64,000 nt of DNA from Prinia subflava. Its lineage: Eukaryota; Chordata; Aves; Passeriformes; Cisticolidae. Shown piece after piece: positions 51,361-62,504 of this stretch. The DNA is taken from contig NC_086283.1 in assembly GCF_021018805.1 (NCBI RefSeq), positions 12,971,162-13,035,161 of the forward strand, written 5' to 3'. The stretch's first letter is position 1; each line of letters begins with the position of its first letter. Below the pieces are notes generated by a model, which was not told the origin of the DNA, ran no database searches, and worked only from the letters and a program-made list of their open reading frames with translations. The translations under genes and the position numbers were made by a program.

Positions 51361-53069
51361 CCCCACCAAAAAAAGGCTGAGAAAACAAAACAGAACTGGT
51401 GTCAAGTTGTTAATTTCATTGGTACCAGAGCAAATGTGATGCTCTCAGATACATGGATAGGTAACATCTTTTCAATCTTATCTATATAAAAAGAAAAACA
51501 CTGAATAAATTCTCCCTTGCTGCTTCTGCCCAGTGACTCTTAAGCCAGGTTCTTCCAATGCAAAATCCTTGCTGTCTCTATAATTGCCTAGCTAGCTGTC
51601 CTCCTCAGTCTCTCAGATTCTCACTCAAAGCCCCTGTTAATTCAGCACTTTGCACAGTTGTCCTCCAGGTCTTTCCTGGTTTCTCCAGAAGATGCTATAC
51701 TGCACCTCTACATGGTAAACATACAGTTTCACTTTTCTTTCTTGCTGGCATTCCAGTCCTTCTAATATTCCTGCTCCTATTATTCCCTACATTTCACAGT
51801 CATGGCCTTTGTTACTATCATCCCTTTGCCCCTTCTTTCCTTCCAGAGCTATAGATGGGTGAAAGACATGCAAGGCTCTCTCTGCCAAAGCCCACTCACA
51901 TTTATGCTGGGTGAAAAGCAAGTCACAAATGGAGGAAAAAGCCTGTAGGGGAACCAAGAGAAGCAGGGAATATGCTGACAGCTGCAGACACAGGTACACT
52001 TTGTATTTGTGGATCCTCTATTGGACTCACAGGATCCAGGAGTGGAGTGACTTTCATCAAGTGCTTGGACAGCTCTGGGAACCTGGGTGGATAGGATGTG
52101 ACCGGCAGTGAGAATGCAGAGCAGTCCTAGCAGCTGGCCAAGGATATGGGTGTGTTTTCCATTCTGTATCTATGCATCTTACTCCTAGCTCCTCTCCCAA
52201 CACCCATTGATGGCTTTAGGCTTGTTCTAGGCACAGACTAGAAGCCACCACAGTGGAGAAGCACCAAGTCAAATACACCAGTCCCTGGAGAAGGTGCGGG
52301 CAGAGAAGTCAGAAGGTTGGGAATCTGTCTTTGAGAACACAGCATGTTACTGCAGAGAGAAATCTGCAGGAAAGCTTTGATGACAGACAGCAGAGTGGTG
52401 GCAGAGCACAGTGAAGTCACAGTTCAGATCCCAGTAGCTCTTCATTTAGCCTTTTCGTGTCACACGGCTGAGGGACTCGGACTATTCTGGGTACTACATG
52501 GAGTGAAAGAGCCAACCAAGGACGAGCCATTTTAACTGGTCTCTTTCCACGCCTTCACTGCTGCTGAGAAGAGAGGAGGCAGTTTCAACTGTGACAGTGA
52601 AAGAAAGGCCAGTTGGAAGTCATCACTGAACCAGAGATGCCACATGCTGTTTGCTTTGTATAATGCAAGACCAGAATCAGCTCAGTCTTTCCTACTGCAA
52701 GTGGTGGAAGAGATAATCGGAAAAGCATGATATTGGAAAACAGAATTACTGTTGCTCTGGGACCCCATGGATGCAGGAGGGGGAAACCTGGCACACTAGA
52801 ATCTTTTACCTGTTTGGAAAAGGTAGCAGGAAGCCTGTTAAATCCAGTGATTTAACAAGCATGGGACTCAATTATTTGTGAAAGAGAAATAGCGCAGACA
52901 CTGCTGGTTATTTAACACTGGAGTTGGGCTGACACCTGCAAAGCTCTACATATTTCTCTATTGCATCTTTTTTCAGTAATAGTCATTAGTGTTATGTTAC
53001 TGTTATGTTGAGAATATGGCAAAACTAAGATTTCATTGTGGCAGATACAGCAGAAAAACATAGCAGAAT

Positions 53070-53190
53070 AGTCCTCACCACAATACAGTACATTCTGATT
53101 ACAGGAGAAAAACTAGAGTCAGGAAGAGAAACAAAAAAGGCAAACATATTCCCAAGATCACATGTAATAAAATCTGAAGGATAATTTGCA
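53070..53190 (+). mobile_element. MIR-like SINE fragment
   Basis: GTCCTCACCACAATAC, GATTACAGGAGAAAAACTAG and ATATTCCCAAGATCACATGT occur in MIR order and spacing. Diverged, with a small insertion of A-rich sequence in the middle. Confidence 0.5.
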
Positions 53191-54509
53191 GTACAGGAAA
53201 GTTCTCACCAAAACTATCCACTCTCTCCCAGCGCATTGGAACATCATCTGGTCTCTTTCAAGAAGCAGCAGCAACATGACAAAAAATTACTTTTACCTGT
53301 AAACTTACACATGTTTTTAGTAGCAGGATCCCTGAAAGATTTGATAAGTCCTTGTAACACAAAATCAGAACTATAGTGTGCAGTCCTTCCTGTCTGCTGA
53401 CTTTTAAAAAAAGAAAATTCTCAATACAAAATAAATCTCATGTCTTGCCTAAGATGTACTCTGCAGTACCATTACTGGTGCTGGGTTTTTCCAACAAATA
53501 AAGCATTAACTGAACCAAATGAAGACCCAGGTAGAAAAAGAATGACTGATGAATTTGAGAACTGTATAAGTCACTACTCTTTATGTGAAGAATCAAAAAA
53601 TTCTCCAGGCCAGAAGGCATCAGTTGGTCATCCCGTATTGGATATTATTATGTCTATTAGTCTCTGAAAGCATTCTCCCTTCATAGATGAGAGAAATATG
53701 TTTCCGTATCTAAGAGTCTCTAACCATTCTTTATGATGCATGTTTTCACACTGTTACTTTTGTACTAATCTCTCACCTTGCCTTCCTTCCCTTCTCCCCA
53801 AAAGACATATTAAATCAAGGTAACTGAAATAACCTATTTGAAATTTCTTTCTTTGATGCATTAAACATAATTTCCTTCTCTCTGTGTTTTCATCATAACA
53901 AACAGCATCATTATAGTTGACGTTTACCTTATTCCACAGAATTTCTGTCATAAATTAGGAAAGAACCATTAGATCTGATGACATGGCAAGGGAAAAAGTA
54001 CCTAAATAACATGAATTATTTGTGGTGATTTTTAAGATAATTCAACTTTGTCTGTACAGTACCTAAAATTAAAATAAACAACCTATTTTTCTCAGTTATA
54101 CTGGCTTCTGCAAGTACTTTTCACATAATATTTACCCTGCACAACCATCCCAACAGGACTGGAAAGGCTATAGAGCTCTGAAGTGCTACTATTTCAATGA
54201 AAGCCAGCCAGAAAGACTTAATTTCAAAGAGGCTTTTGAAAACATACAATTCTAATAAAACCCTACAGTATATGGAAAAAAAAGGGAACATGAAGTAAAA
54301 TTACCTTCCTGTAATGACCTACTTTTCATTGATGCCTACTTCATTTGTTTAGAATTACTAACAAGTGAATTTTGAAAGGCAAAAACTGCATATTCTGTTT
54401 TGACTAGGTTAAACATTTTGTTCACATTAGTGAAGTCATGCTGATAAATTGAAACAATTCCTATTAGCATGACTGCAAAATGTGTTTTGGATGATTCTAG
54501 ATAATGAAT

Positions 54510-54560
54510 GTTCATGCATCATCCCCATTACACAGACAGAAATTCTACAATATCTATTTA
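54510..54560 (+). mobile_element. Short MIR-like core fragment
   Basis: Contains ATCCCCATTACACAGACAGA at 54521-54540, a 20-base word also present exactly at 46421-46440 within the clearer MIR copy. Flanking similarity to MIR is poor, so assignment rests on the core word. Confidence 0.4.
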
Positions 54561-55479
54561 CATCACAAGCTTGCCAACTATTACTGTTTTCCATGTTCTC
54601 TAATGTCTTTTCTATTTTCCTCTTTGATGTTTACTCTTCTGCCTCTTTTTCATCAGTTTAAATCACAAAAAATAAGCAGATGACCAATATACATTTAGGT
54701 AAATGATGAAGTGCAAGATGTTTCTGAGCACCTACCAGTTTGGTGAAACACTGGGGACAAATTCACCATTGAGAATGATAACAAAGCACCCTTTTCCACT
54801 GTCCTTTACCTTTCAAGTCTGTGATCTGTTTTGAAGTGTCAAGCAGTAACAATAATTTAGGACTTTTAAGTGTTATTTATAATTAATACTTTGTTCCTTC
54901 CAAGAATTAAGGGTATAACCACGCTCCTGCCCCAGTTCCTGTACAAAGCCTCCTTTTGTTCTTCAGAAAATAAGATATAGCCTGTAGTGAATGGCTCCAT
55001 AACATTTAGTACTTCCATTTGCCTATGGAAAAAGGGAGGTGTTCAATAAACAGAATGCTTGCCTACAGTGTAACCACTGTAAGAAAATAATTGCAATGCC
55101 AAGCAAGTTCTGAAAGAAAAAGCTGAACACTTTATGCACCCTATAAAAACCACCCACCTTCTAATTACCTGGTTAGACAATCCTCCAAGTACAGTAACTG
55201 TGCAAATGCATATACATTATTCTTGCAGATAAGCAACTACATGTTTTATGACCCTCCTTACATGCAGAAGACTGATAGAACTTGCACTGACACATGAGCT
55301 ACTTACTTGAAAAGCAGCAAACCATTTGGCCTGAATATCTGGCCTGATTGCATATTTCTCATGGGTATCAAAAAGTTATTCAGGTTCAGTAAGCTCCACT
55401 TCATTAAAGATCTGCTGTAAATTCTGTGCTTTTCCCCACTTTATTCTCTTTCATATATATATGGAGGTGGTGAGACATT

Positions 55480-55760
55480 TATGCAGATCCATGGAGTTCT
55501 GGCCCTTTAATTTAAATTGCCCCTCAGTAATTGCAGGGAAGTGCAGTGGGATTGCGTAAGGAGTGAAAGACAGTGGCCTGCAAACGAGATTGTGGCCCTT
55601 GATCCCTCCAAGTTAATTGATGAGCTGCAGTCCCAGACACTAAACTGTCACTCTTACAAAGAAAATTCCACACTGTGAGATGAAGAACCAGTGAGGGGGA
55701 AACAATAATTGCATTAAATCTCATTTAAAACATTTTTGACAGGTGAATCTTGGCACAAAG
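55480..55760. promoter_or_regulatory. Candidate conserved non-coding element upstream of GRID2
   Basis: About 280 bases of complex, repeat-free sequence with several homeodomain-type cores (TTTAATTTAAATTG, TTAATTGATGAG, AATAATTGCATTAAAT) and GGGATTGCG. This texture resembles developmental enhancers. Conservation cannot be seen from one sequence, so this is a guess to be tested by alignment. Confidence 0.22.
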
Positions 55761-56590
55761 CAGAAAGCAGTAAATCACCTCAGGGGTTTAAAACTCTGGA
55801 TGTATCCAGAAACTTGTGTGAACATCAGGACTTGATTACCCAACTCCCTTTCAAATCAGTTGAAGTCTCAACTAAATTGAGGCTAAGCACATCTGCTTGA
55901 CTCTCTGCTTCAGAGAGTTTCAATCAAATCAGAGAGTTTTCCCATATACAGAAAGCTGAACACACAAATATGAGTTTCAAGGACTGGAATTTAAGGGCAT
56001 ATGATCTGTCTATCAGTTCACTACAGAATTTTTTAACCTCTGTTCTTAACAAAATTAAGCAGAAAAATCAGTAATCCGTAGGAACTGCCATGTCTAATTT
56101 TTGAATGTCCAAGTGGAGGGAAAAAAAGTATTTAAGTAGATGACAGAGCATAAGCAACTTTAATAAACACCTTGTCAGAGAGATTCTTCTACCCCCAACT
56201 TGGGATGAAACTACCCAAGCAACAATATGAAGCAGAAGTAGTCTCATTACAAAGAGAAGTCAAGCAGTTCCTCCTTTGTAAATGAAAATCATTTTGCAAG
56301 AATATATCAACTTTGGACTTGAGCTTAAATATAGTCATTAAATGTGTTACCAGTGTCACAAAAGGTGAACTCTGACAGGCTAAACTAAGTTAAAACAAAG
56401 CAAGTAATGAATTAAGCACTTCAGACTAATTAGCTCTGTCTTCTATCAAGCTAGATATAAAATGAGAATTATTTCTATATTAAAAAAATCATACTTCCAG
56501 CAGAATGAAGTGAGAACTGAATTTTTTTGGTCTACTCAGGGGAGCAGAAATAAGGGAATGATCTCTCCTATTTGTTGGAAAGTCACCTTT

Positions 56591-56613
56591 AAAGAAAGAA
56601 AGAAAGAAAAAGA
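56591..56613. repeat. (GAAA)n microsatellite
   Basis: Short tandem AAAG units. Confidence 0.85.
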
Positions 56614-57533
56614 AGTCTCTAAGGACTTGTTGCAAAAGCATCCAGAGAAAACAAAACCAGTTTCCTATGCAGCAATATGATATCCTACAAACATTTTTTT
56701 ATTAAGGGGGATGTGGGGGACAGATCACAAGATGTCATTCCTCTGGATGACTTTTTTTATCCAAATCCATGTATAAAACAACACAAGCCAATGGATAAGG
56801 ACCGAAGCAGGAACTTCCATAAACCCCTATGGGGAGTAAGAGTAAACTAACAGATGGATGGAAATTTGGAATCCCGTGTTAGTTTTCAGTGGTGTACAAA
56901 GAAATAGAAAGGGGTTCATCCAAGACTGGTTCAAATTTGAATAGCTAGTTGGAGGTTTGTCATCAACTTATTTTCTCTGTAAAGAAAAAAAACAAACAAA
57001 AGCAAAACATCAAATTAAAACAAAAATATTCCATGATACACTGCTGTTAAAAAAGGAAAAAATTCAAAAAAAAACTAGGCAGCACAATAGCTGGAATCTG
57101 ACTCTCTGTACACTAGATGAGCCCCTGAATTATTGTGTTATAAATAAGATCTGGATGAATGTTGCTTAGAGCTCTCAGGCCATGGTTCTCTGTGTGAGGA
57201 CCTGGCCAGAACTGAAACATTTGCCTTCCCCAGATAGCCCAGTCACTGGCAGGACAGAGGCTCTCACACACTCAGGACTAGAGCCCGACACAGGGAGGGT
57301 GATAATGCAGCACTAGGAGCTCAGTACTCCTTGGTACAGCAATTTAAACAAGCACCTGAGCTTCTCCTGACAGAGCTGTCCCACTTTCTATAAATAATGC
57401 TCTAGCTGAGGGAGGCTGACTATGTGCTCAGGCCACTCTCACATATGATTTAATTTGAATTTTCTACTTTTGTTGTGAATGGTCCTGTCCATAAAAGCAT
57501 CAGCTATAGCAGGATTTCTTTTTTGTTCTTTTT

Positions 57534-57537
<4 letters not shown>

Positions 57538-57580
<43 letters not shown>
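57538..57580. repeat. Poly-T tract, 43 bases, with T-rich flank
   Basis: Forty-three Ts preceded by TTTTTTGTTCTTTTTGTTC, i.e. a poly-A followed by A-rich interrupted repeats when read on the minus strand. That looks like the degenerating tail of a retroposed sequence or simple homopolymer growth. I see no recognisable body in the adjacent 57581-57900. Confidence 0.93.
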
Positions 57581-57581
<1 letters not shown>

Positions 57582-60090
57582 TGATTGAGAATACACTTGG
57601 TAAGATTTAATTACAGTAGAGCATAATAAAAAATTAACACATCTGTGAAATAGATTGCTTGTATTACATACTAGAGCCATGTATATTCTAAACAGCCCCC
57701 TGATTTTTTTTAAGGTGTAAGACTGAGGTTGCCATAGCAGAGTACACTGCTGGCACTGAAACTGTTCTGTGTTTTCAACTTCAGTTTTAAAAGTGCTGAC
57801 AGACATAAGGTAGAAGACAAAGATGTGCACCGCTCTTTGTTAAAAAAACCCAAACAAAACAAGACATAAAAAAAAGTAAAAATGAAAGAGTATAGATGAA
57901 AACATCAATGGTATTTTCAGTTGGTCTTTATAAGAGTTTGCAGTAAAAGTCAGTACAGGTAGAAGAGCCTATCCCCAACTTGACACATTCCCAGCAGGCT
58001 GTAAGCATTAAAAGGAAAGCCAGTCTATAACACAGAGATTTCTTCCTGAACTCCAGCCTAATATCAAAGTGAGTAACCTTTGTTTCAGCTCCTTTTAGTA
58101 CATCTAGGGGAGGGACAAGAATGCTTTATGTGTGGGAAATTGCCAGGGAGACGGAGAAACAGGGTCAGTATTTAGCAACAAGTAACACTCCCCACTGCTC
58201 TTGGCTGCTTGTACAATTTCCACTCCTTGGTAGAAGTCAGTCTGCAAAATCTTTAGAGAGAAAAACCTGAGAATGGTGCCATTGGCAGAGTTAATAATGT
58301 GCTATGAAAAAAAAAAAAGTTGAAAACTATTAATAAAAACTAAGTGTTAATGATGCATAATAGCTCTTGGGAAATGTTTGGATGCTTGATTTTTTAACCA
58401 AAATAATATTCTGCATAAGCATCCTCACGCAACTGAACATCTACACGCATTTCCAAAATGTGCAACTTGGCCTCAAATAATGGAGGGAAGCATGCTTCCA
58501 AAACATCTCATGTGGTTAGCAAACAATCAGACAGGAGATCTCCAGCTCTCCAGTTTTCTGGTAAACACAGTGCTTGAGGATTTCTGATGAACGTCTCTAG
58601 TCCACACTGTCTCAGAATTTCACATACTATATGTGAAAACCAACTTTGCAAAGTAAGTTTCCTTGCAATTTATAACATTGCCATCTTTTTATCATGACAG
58701 TACACAACAGACAGTACAGGGGTGTAAAAGACTAGGTAGGTTGCTTGGTTGGGTGCTCCCTGAGTAATTAGAAAAACTTAAAGTATATTCATATATGTAC
58801 AGATGATTTCCTTTCCAAGTAAGTCATGTTTCAAAATTCGATTGTGGAGTAGAGTTTAAACAGAGGCAAAAAATGCCTACAGTTGATAAGCAAATATCCA
58901 CATACATTTACCTCCAAGTAACTATTTATATGGACTTTGAGTTTAAAATTATATGTATAGTGATACTGTGTATTTGAGAGTAGATTTGAGGTTTCCCTAA
59001 AGAGAAAATCTATTCACAAAATACAAAACTACTTCAGTTTAGAGCACTAGCACTGAACCTTACATCACTTCTGACATTAAGATAACTTGACCTGCATTGC
59101 TTTCATATACAGTACATAATATAAATATATTTTGCTACTGATTTTGAATTTACCTGGGTCAGTTCTGTGTACACTGGTGTAGCTTTCGTTTCTTCTTAAA
59201 ATTGTATTGTATACTCACTTTCTTGCTGTGTTTGATGCCTTTAATATTCATATGACAAAATGTTACACTGACTAGGGAGCCAAGCAAAGCCCATTTTCTT
59301 TATAGGGGAAAACTTGCAAGTTCCTCGAAAGATGCAATAATTTTAAGACTTCATCAGGACCTCTCAGACAAAGCTGCTAAAAGTCAAATATGTGGTTATA
59401 TTAGTTTGACCTGAAGAAGTTACCAAAAAGACGGGAGAGCAAAGGCACAGCCTGTTATACCAGCAGTGAAGTCCTTCCTCTCAATATTTCAATAACTTCT
59501 CTTTACTTTCAATAAGGCATGTAAATATTAGTTTTATTGCATATCTCACAAAACCCCCCAAATAGAAAGAATGTTAAGAAAAGTAAAGAAAAAGTATAGA
59601 AAAATCTCAGATAGAATGGGAGCTTTAATTTGTCATGACTCAGTAAGCAAATTTTAAATTTTAAGCACTTTAAACTTTTTGAATTTCAACACAAAGATAC
59701 ACATAATGCAACTCTATATATAAATATATATGTGCACTCATTTCAGCAATCACATTTGCTTTGAAGTGTGCTTTGTTTTCACTGTATGAAATGTATTGTG
59801 TGGTCTGCCATGCAAAACAAAACTAAAAACTTTACTTTAAACTTTCATTAATTCCTAGAAAAATCAGACTTAAATTATTCCTTAGAACACCTACGAACTA
59901 TTTTCACTAACCAAAAATAGAACGAGGGTTGTTAAAAAAGAGAACTTGATCTCTCTGTCCTTGAAAGGAGCATAGTCTATACTGAGAGGTGCTGGGCTAC
60001 CCCCTGAAATACTTGATTTCTCTAAAAATATGCCTTCTCTCAGCTGCTCATACATATCATGGAAGTTAATGATCATGCTGAAATAAATGT

Positions 60091-60159
60091 ATAATATCAA
60101 TCAAACAACAATATTATATATTGTTGTTTGATTGATATTATAATATCAATCAAACAACA
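60091..60159. repeat. Alternating triple inverted repeat, about 20-24 bp units
   Basis: A 24-base arm at 60091-60114, starting ATAATATCAATCAAACAACA, is followed after 3 bases by its exact reverse complement (60118-60141). The first 20 bases of the same unit then return in the forward orientation at 60140-60159. The pattern is forward, reverse, forward. The unit overlaps itself by two bases at the second junction. Confidence 0.95.
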
Positions 60160-60480
60160 TTTAGAAAAAGTATGACTTCTGCTCCTAGTCTCTCTCTCCT
60201 AGCCCAGAAATATTTCTAGAGGTTTTTCCTCACATTAGACTACAATTTGCTGATTTAATCTTTTACTTACCTCAGTGCTTATAATTTTGGCTAAAACACA
60301 AATATACTCTGGTCAACAGCAAATTAGCATCAAGAGCATGGATGAATCATAGGTCTGCAAATCTTGAAAACACTTTTAAGAAACAGCTGGGAAAAAGAAC
60401 AAATTACTTGATGAAAACAATCAAAGAGGTAACTATGTACCAATTTATTATTTCCTTCCAAATTTAATGATGATAGGTAT

Positions 60481-60554
60481 GCATTGATTATCCCTTATCA
60501 AAATTGAGATCTGCTCAGCATTGATTATCCCTTATCAAAATTGAGATCTGCTCA
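60481..60554. repeat. Perfect 37-bp tandem duplication
   Basis: The unit at 60481-60517, starting GCATTGATTATCCCTTATCA, is repeated without a mismatch at 60518-60554. Perfect identity implies a recent event or a polymorphic locus. It lies about 320 bases from the triple inverted repeat. Confidence 0.96.
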
Positions 60555-60599
60555 ATAGGGTCTAATAGATTAATTTTTAGATATCCTTTAGGCTCATCT

Positions 60600-61500
60600 T
60601 TTAGATTAGCAGTACTTCTTTGATTAGCAAGAGTACTGATAAGTAGGTTTGGAACCCTGACAATTATAGGCATTCATATTTTGCTAATGTAATACTCTAC
60701 TGATATTTTAACAACTTATCTAGATACATCAGACTGTTTCCACATCATTTGTTCTCTTTCAGACATCTAATTTCTTTCAGCTGATGTATTCATTTCACTC
60801 AAAGCTGTCAATTTGTGATGTTCCTTGAGTGCATAAAATTTCTTTAGTAATTGAATCTGGTGGTTTTGCCTTCCATTTTCTAATACATATCTTGAAAGCT
60901 TACTCCTCCTCATCTAGCATTCTCTTAGTCTCAGAAAGGTGTATGTCTAAACTTTGTGTTCTTTCCAAATATTATTTCCATGCCTTATTAAAGCATCTCA
61001 AGTTGCCACAGTCAGTCAACATTTAAAACAGATTCACCAGCAAAGGAACTTCTTCCTTAACTGCCCCTACAGAGTTTAGAAAATACCTAATTTTTTTTGA
61101 CAGAGCTGAATAACCAAAAGTGTTAACATAGAGTCGGTTATTGTAGGTCCATGATGTCCTCTGGGTTGTGGGTCTCTTGCTAGGGAAGCAGAGCAGACTC
61201 CTGCTTTTAAAAGGCAATACTTCTCTAATGTATGTCAAGCCTGTACAACCAGTTTTTCTTCCTGTACATAGGGCCCAAGCTCGTCTTAGGTTTTTGTCTG
61301 AAATGTTTCTTTGTAGTCTCTCCCAAATGTCCCACAGGTGGGTCAGAACACTAAGCAGCATTCACAAGAGCCCAGATAGCTTCACCAACTTAGTACTTCT
61401 TCATTCCTCTCACTTTCCTTTTTCTAATGATGAGATGTCCCCTATTGATTCTTCCTCTGTGTGGCTGTGTTAATTTTTAAATTGTACCCCAGTATTCTTC
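60600..61500 (-). other. Second purine-biased minus-strand block, unassigned
   Basis: As at 3.93-6.4 kb, the plus strand is T-rich and the minus strand gives charged peptides, including a 112-codon open frame at 61361-61023. Two different frames look equally plausible near 60.75-60.95 kb. That argues for composition rather than a real reading frame. No protein family recognised. Confidence 0.2.
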
Positions 61501-61867
61501 AATTTAAAAAAAAAGATGCTTCTTTTCTTTTTTGAGAATTGTAGGACAACGCTAACTTTGGCATATTTGAAGATTACCAAGACTAAAATATACTCACAGA
61601 CTTAAAGTGCAAAACTGAATTTCAACATCTAAATTCTTATGCTACATCAAAGGCTTTAAAAAGTTGATTTGAAGATGCATTACAAAAATAAGTTTTGTCT
61701 TGGCCATTCTAAAATTCACTGGAGATTTCTGCAGAAGATCCGTTAAGCCTACTGACTCTGAGCTCAGCTAACATAAGCTTGATTCAATGAACACAAGTCT
61801 GTATAACGTGGTACTATTATTGCAGCAGTGAGCTCATCAAGGAAATCTGGATTTCACTTGCACTAAT

Positions 61868-62500
61868 CATGGAATCACAGAACCACTGAATAGTTTGGGT
61901 TGGAAGGGACTTGAGGACTCCTAGTTCCAACCACCCTGCCATTGACAGGGACAGCTTCCGCTAGACCAGGCTGCTCAAAACCCAACCAACCTGGCCTTGA
62001 ACACTTCCAGGGATGGGGCATCCACAACTACTCTGGGCAAACTGTTTCAGTGCCTCAACAGCATCACTGTAATTTTTTTTTTCTATTATCCATTCTAAAA
62101 CTACTCCCTTTCAATTTGAAGCCATTCCCTGCTGCCCTCTCACTACATGGTCTTGTAAAATGTCTCTCTCCATCTTTCTTATAGTCTTCCCTCAGGTCCT
62201 GGAAGGCCACAAGATAAGTTACTCTGAAGCTTTTTCTTCTCCTGGACAAACAATCCCAATTCTTCCAGCCTTTCCTCACAGGAGGGGTGCTCCATCCCTC
62301 TGATGATCTTGGCGACCCTCTTCTGGATCCAATCCACCAGGTCCATGTCCTTCCTGTGCTGGGCCCCCAGAGCTGATGCAGCCCTGCAGGTGGGCTCTCA
62401 CCAGAGCAGAGCAGAGGGGCAGAATCCCCTCCCTCACCCTGCTGGGTCATGTCCAACCTCTTATCCGTCAGCACCACCAAATTATTTTTCTCTGAAATAT
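61868..62500 (-). mobile_element. CR1 LINE, truncated 3' end, minus strand
   Basis: The plus strand reads as the reverse complement of the avian CR1 3' region. It starts with the terminal AATCATGGAATCACAGAA-type repeat, followed by GTTTGGGTTGGAAGGGAC. After that come the block containing CTGGCCTTGAACACTTCCAG and the segment with AGGTCCATGTCCTTCCTGTG. The element is 5'-truncated, as is usual for CR1, and no intact reverse transcriptase frame remains. Relative to the family consensus as I know it, roughly 60-70 bases appear to be missing near 62445. The 138-codon minus frame here (62064-62480) falls in the 3' region and is not a gene. This element is the main support for a bird. Confidence 0.93.
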
Positions 62501-62504
62501 GAAT

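Larger units (their letters stand above)
45900..53070. other. Upstream flank of GRID2, mostly unassigned
   Basis: Besides the MIR copy at 46.34 kb and the GT and AAAC microsatellites, no feature recognised. A moderately GC-richer patch at 48.18-48.50 kb gives two overlapping plus frames of 65-68 codons without family resemblance. Confidence 0.55.
53200..60090. other. Upstream flank of GRID2, mostly unassigned
   Basis: Contains the short MIR core at 54.52 kb, the candidate conserved element at 55.48 kb, the GAAA repeat at 56.59 kb and the 43-base poly-T at 57.54 kb. No gene recognised. Confidence 0.55.

Noticed and set aside
57504..57830. Lysine-rich 108-codon minus-strand frame
   Set aside because: The lysines are translation of the 43-base poly-T tract.
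62064..62480. 138-codon minus-strand open frame
   Set aside because: Lies wholly inside the CR1 3' region, not in the reverse transcriptase frame.
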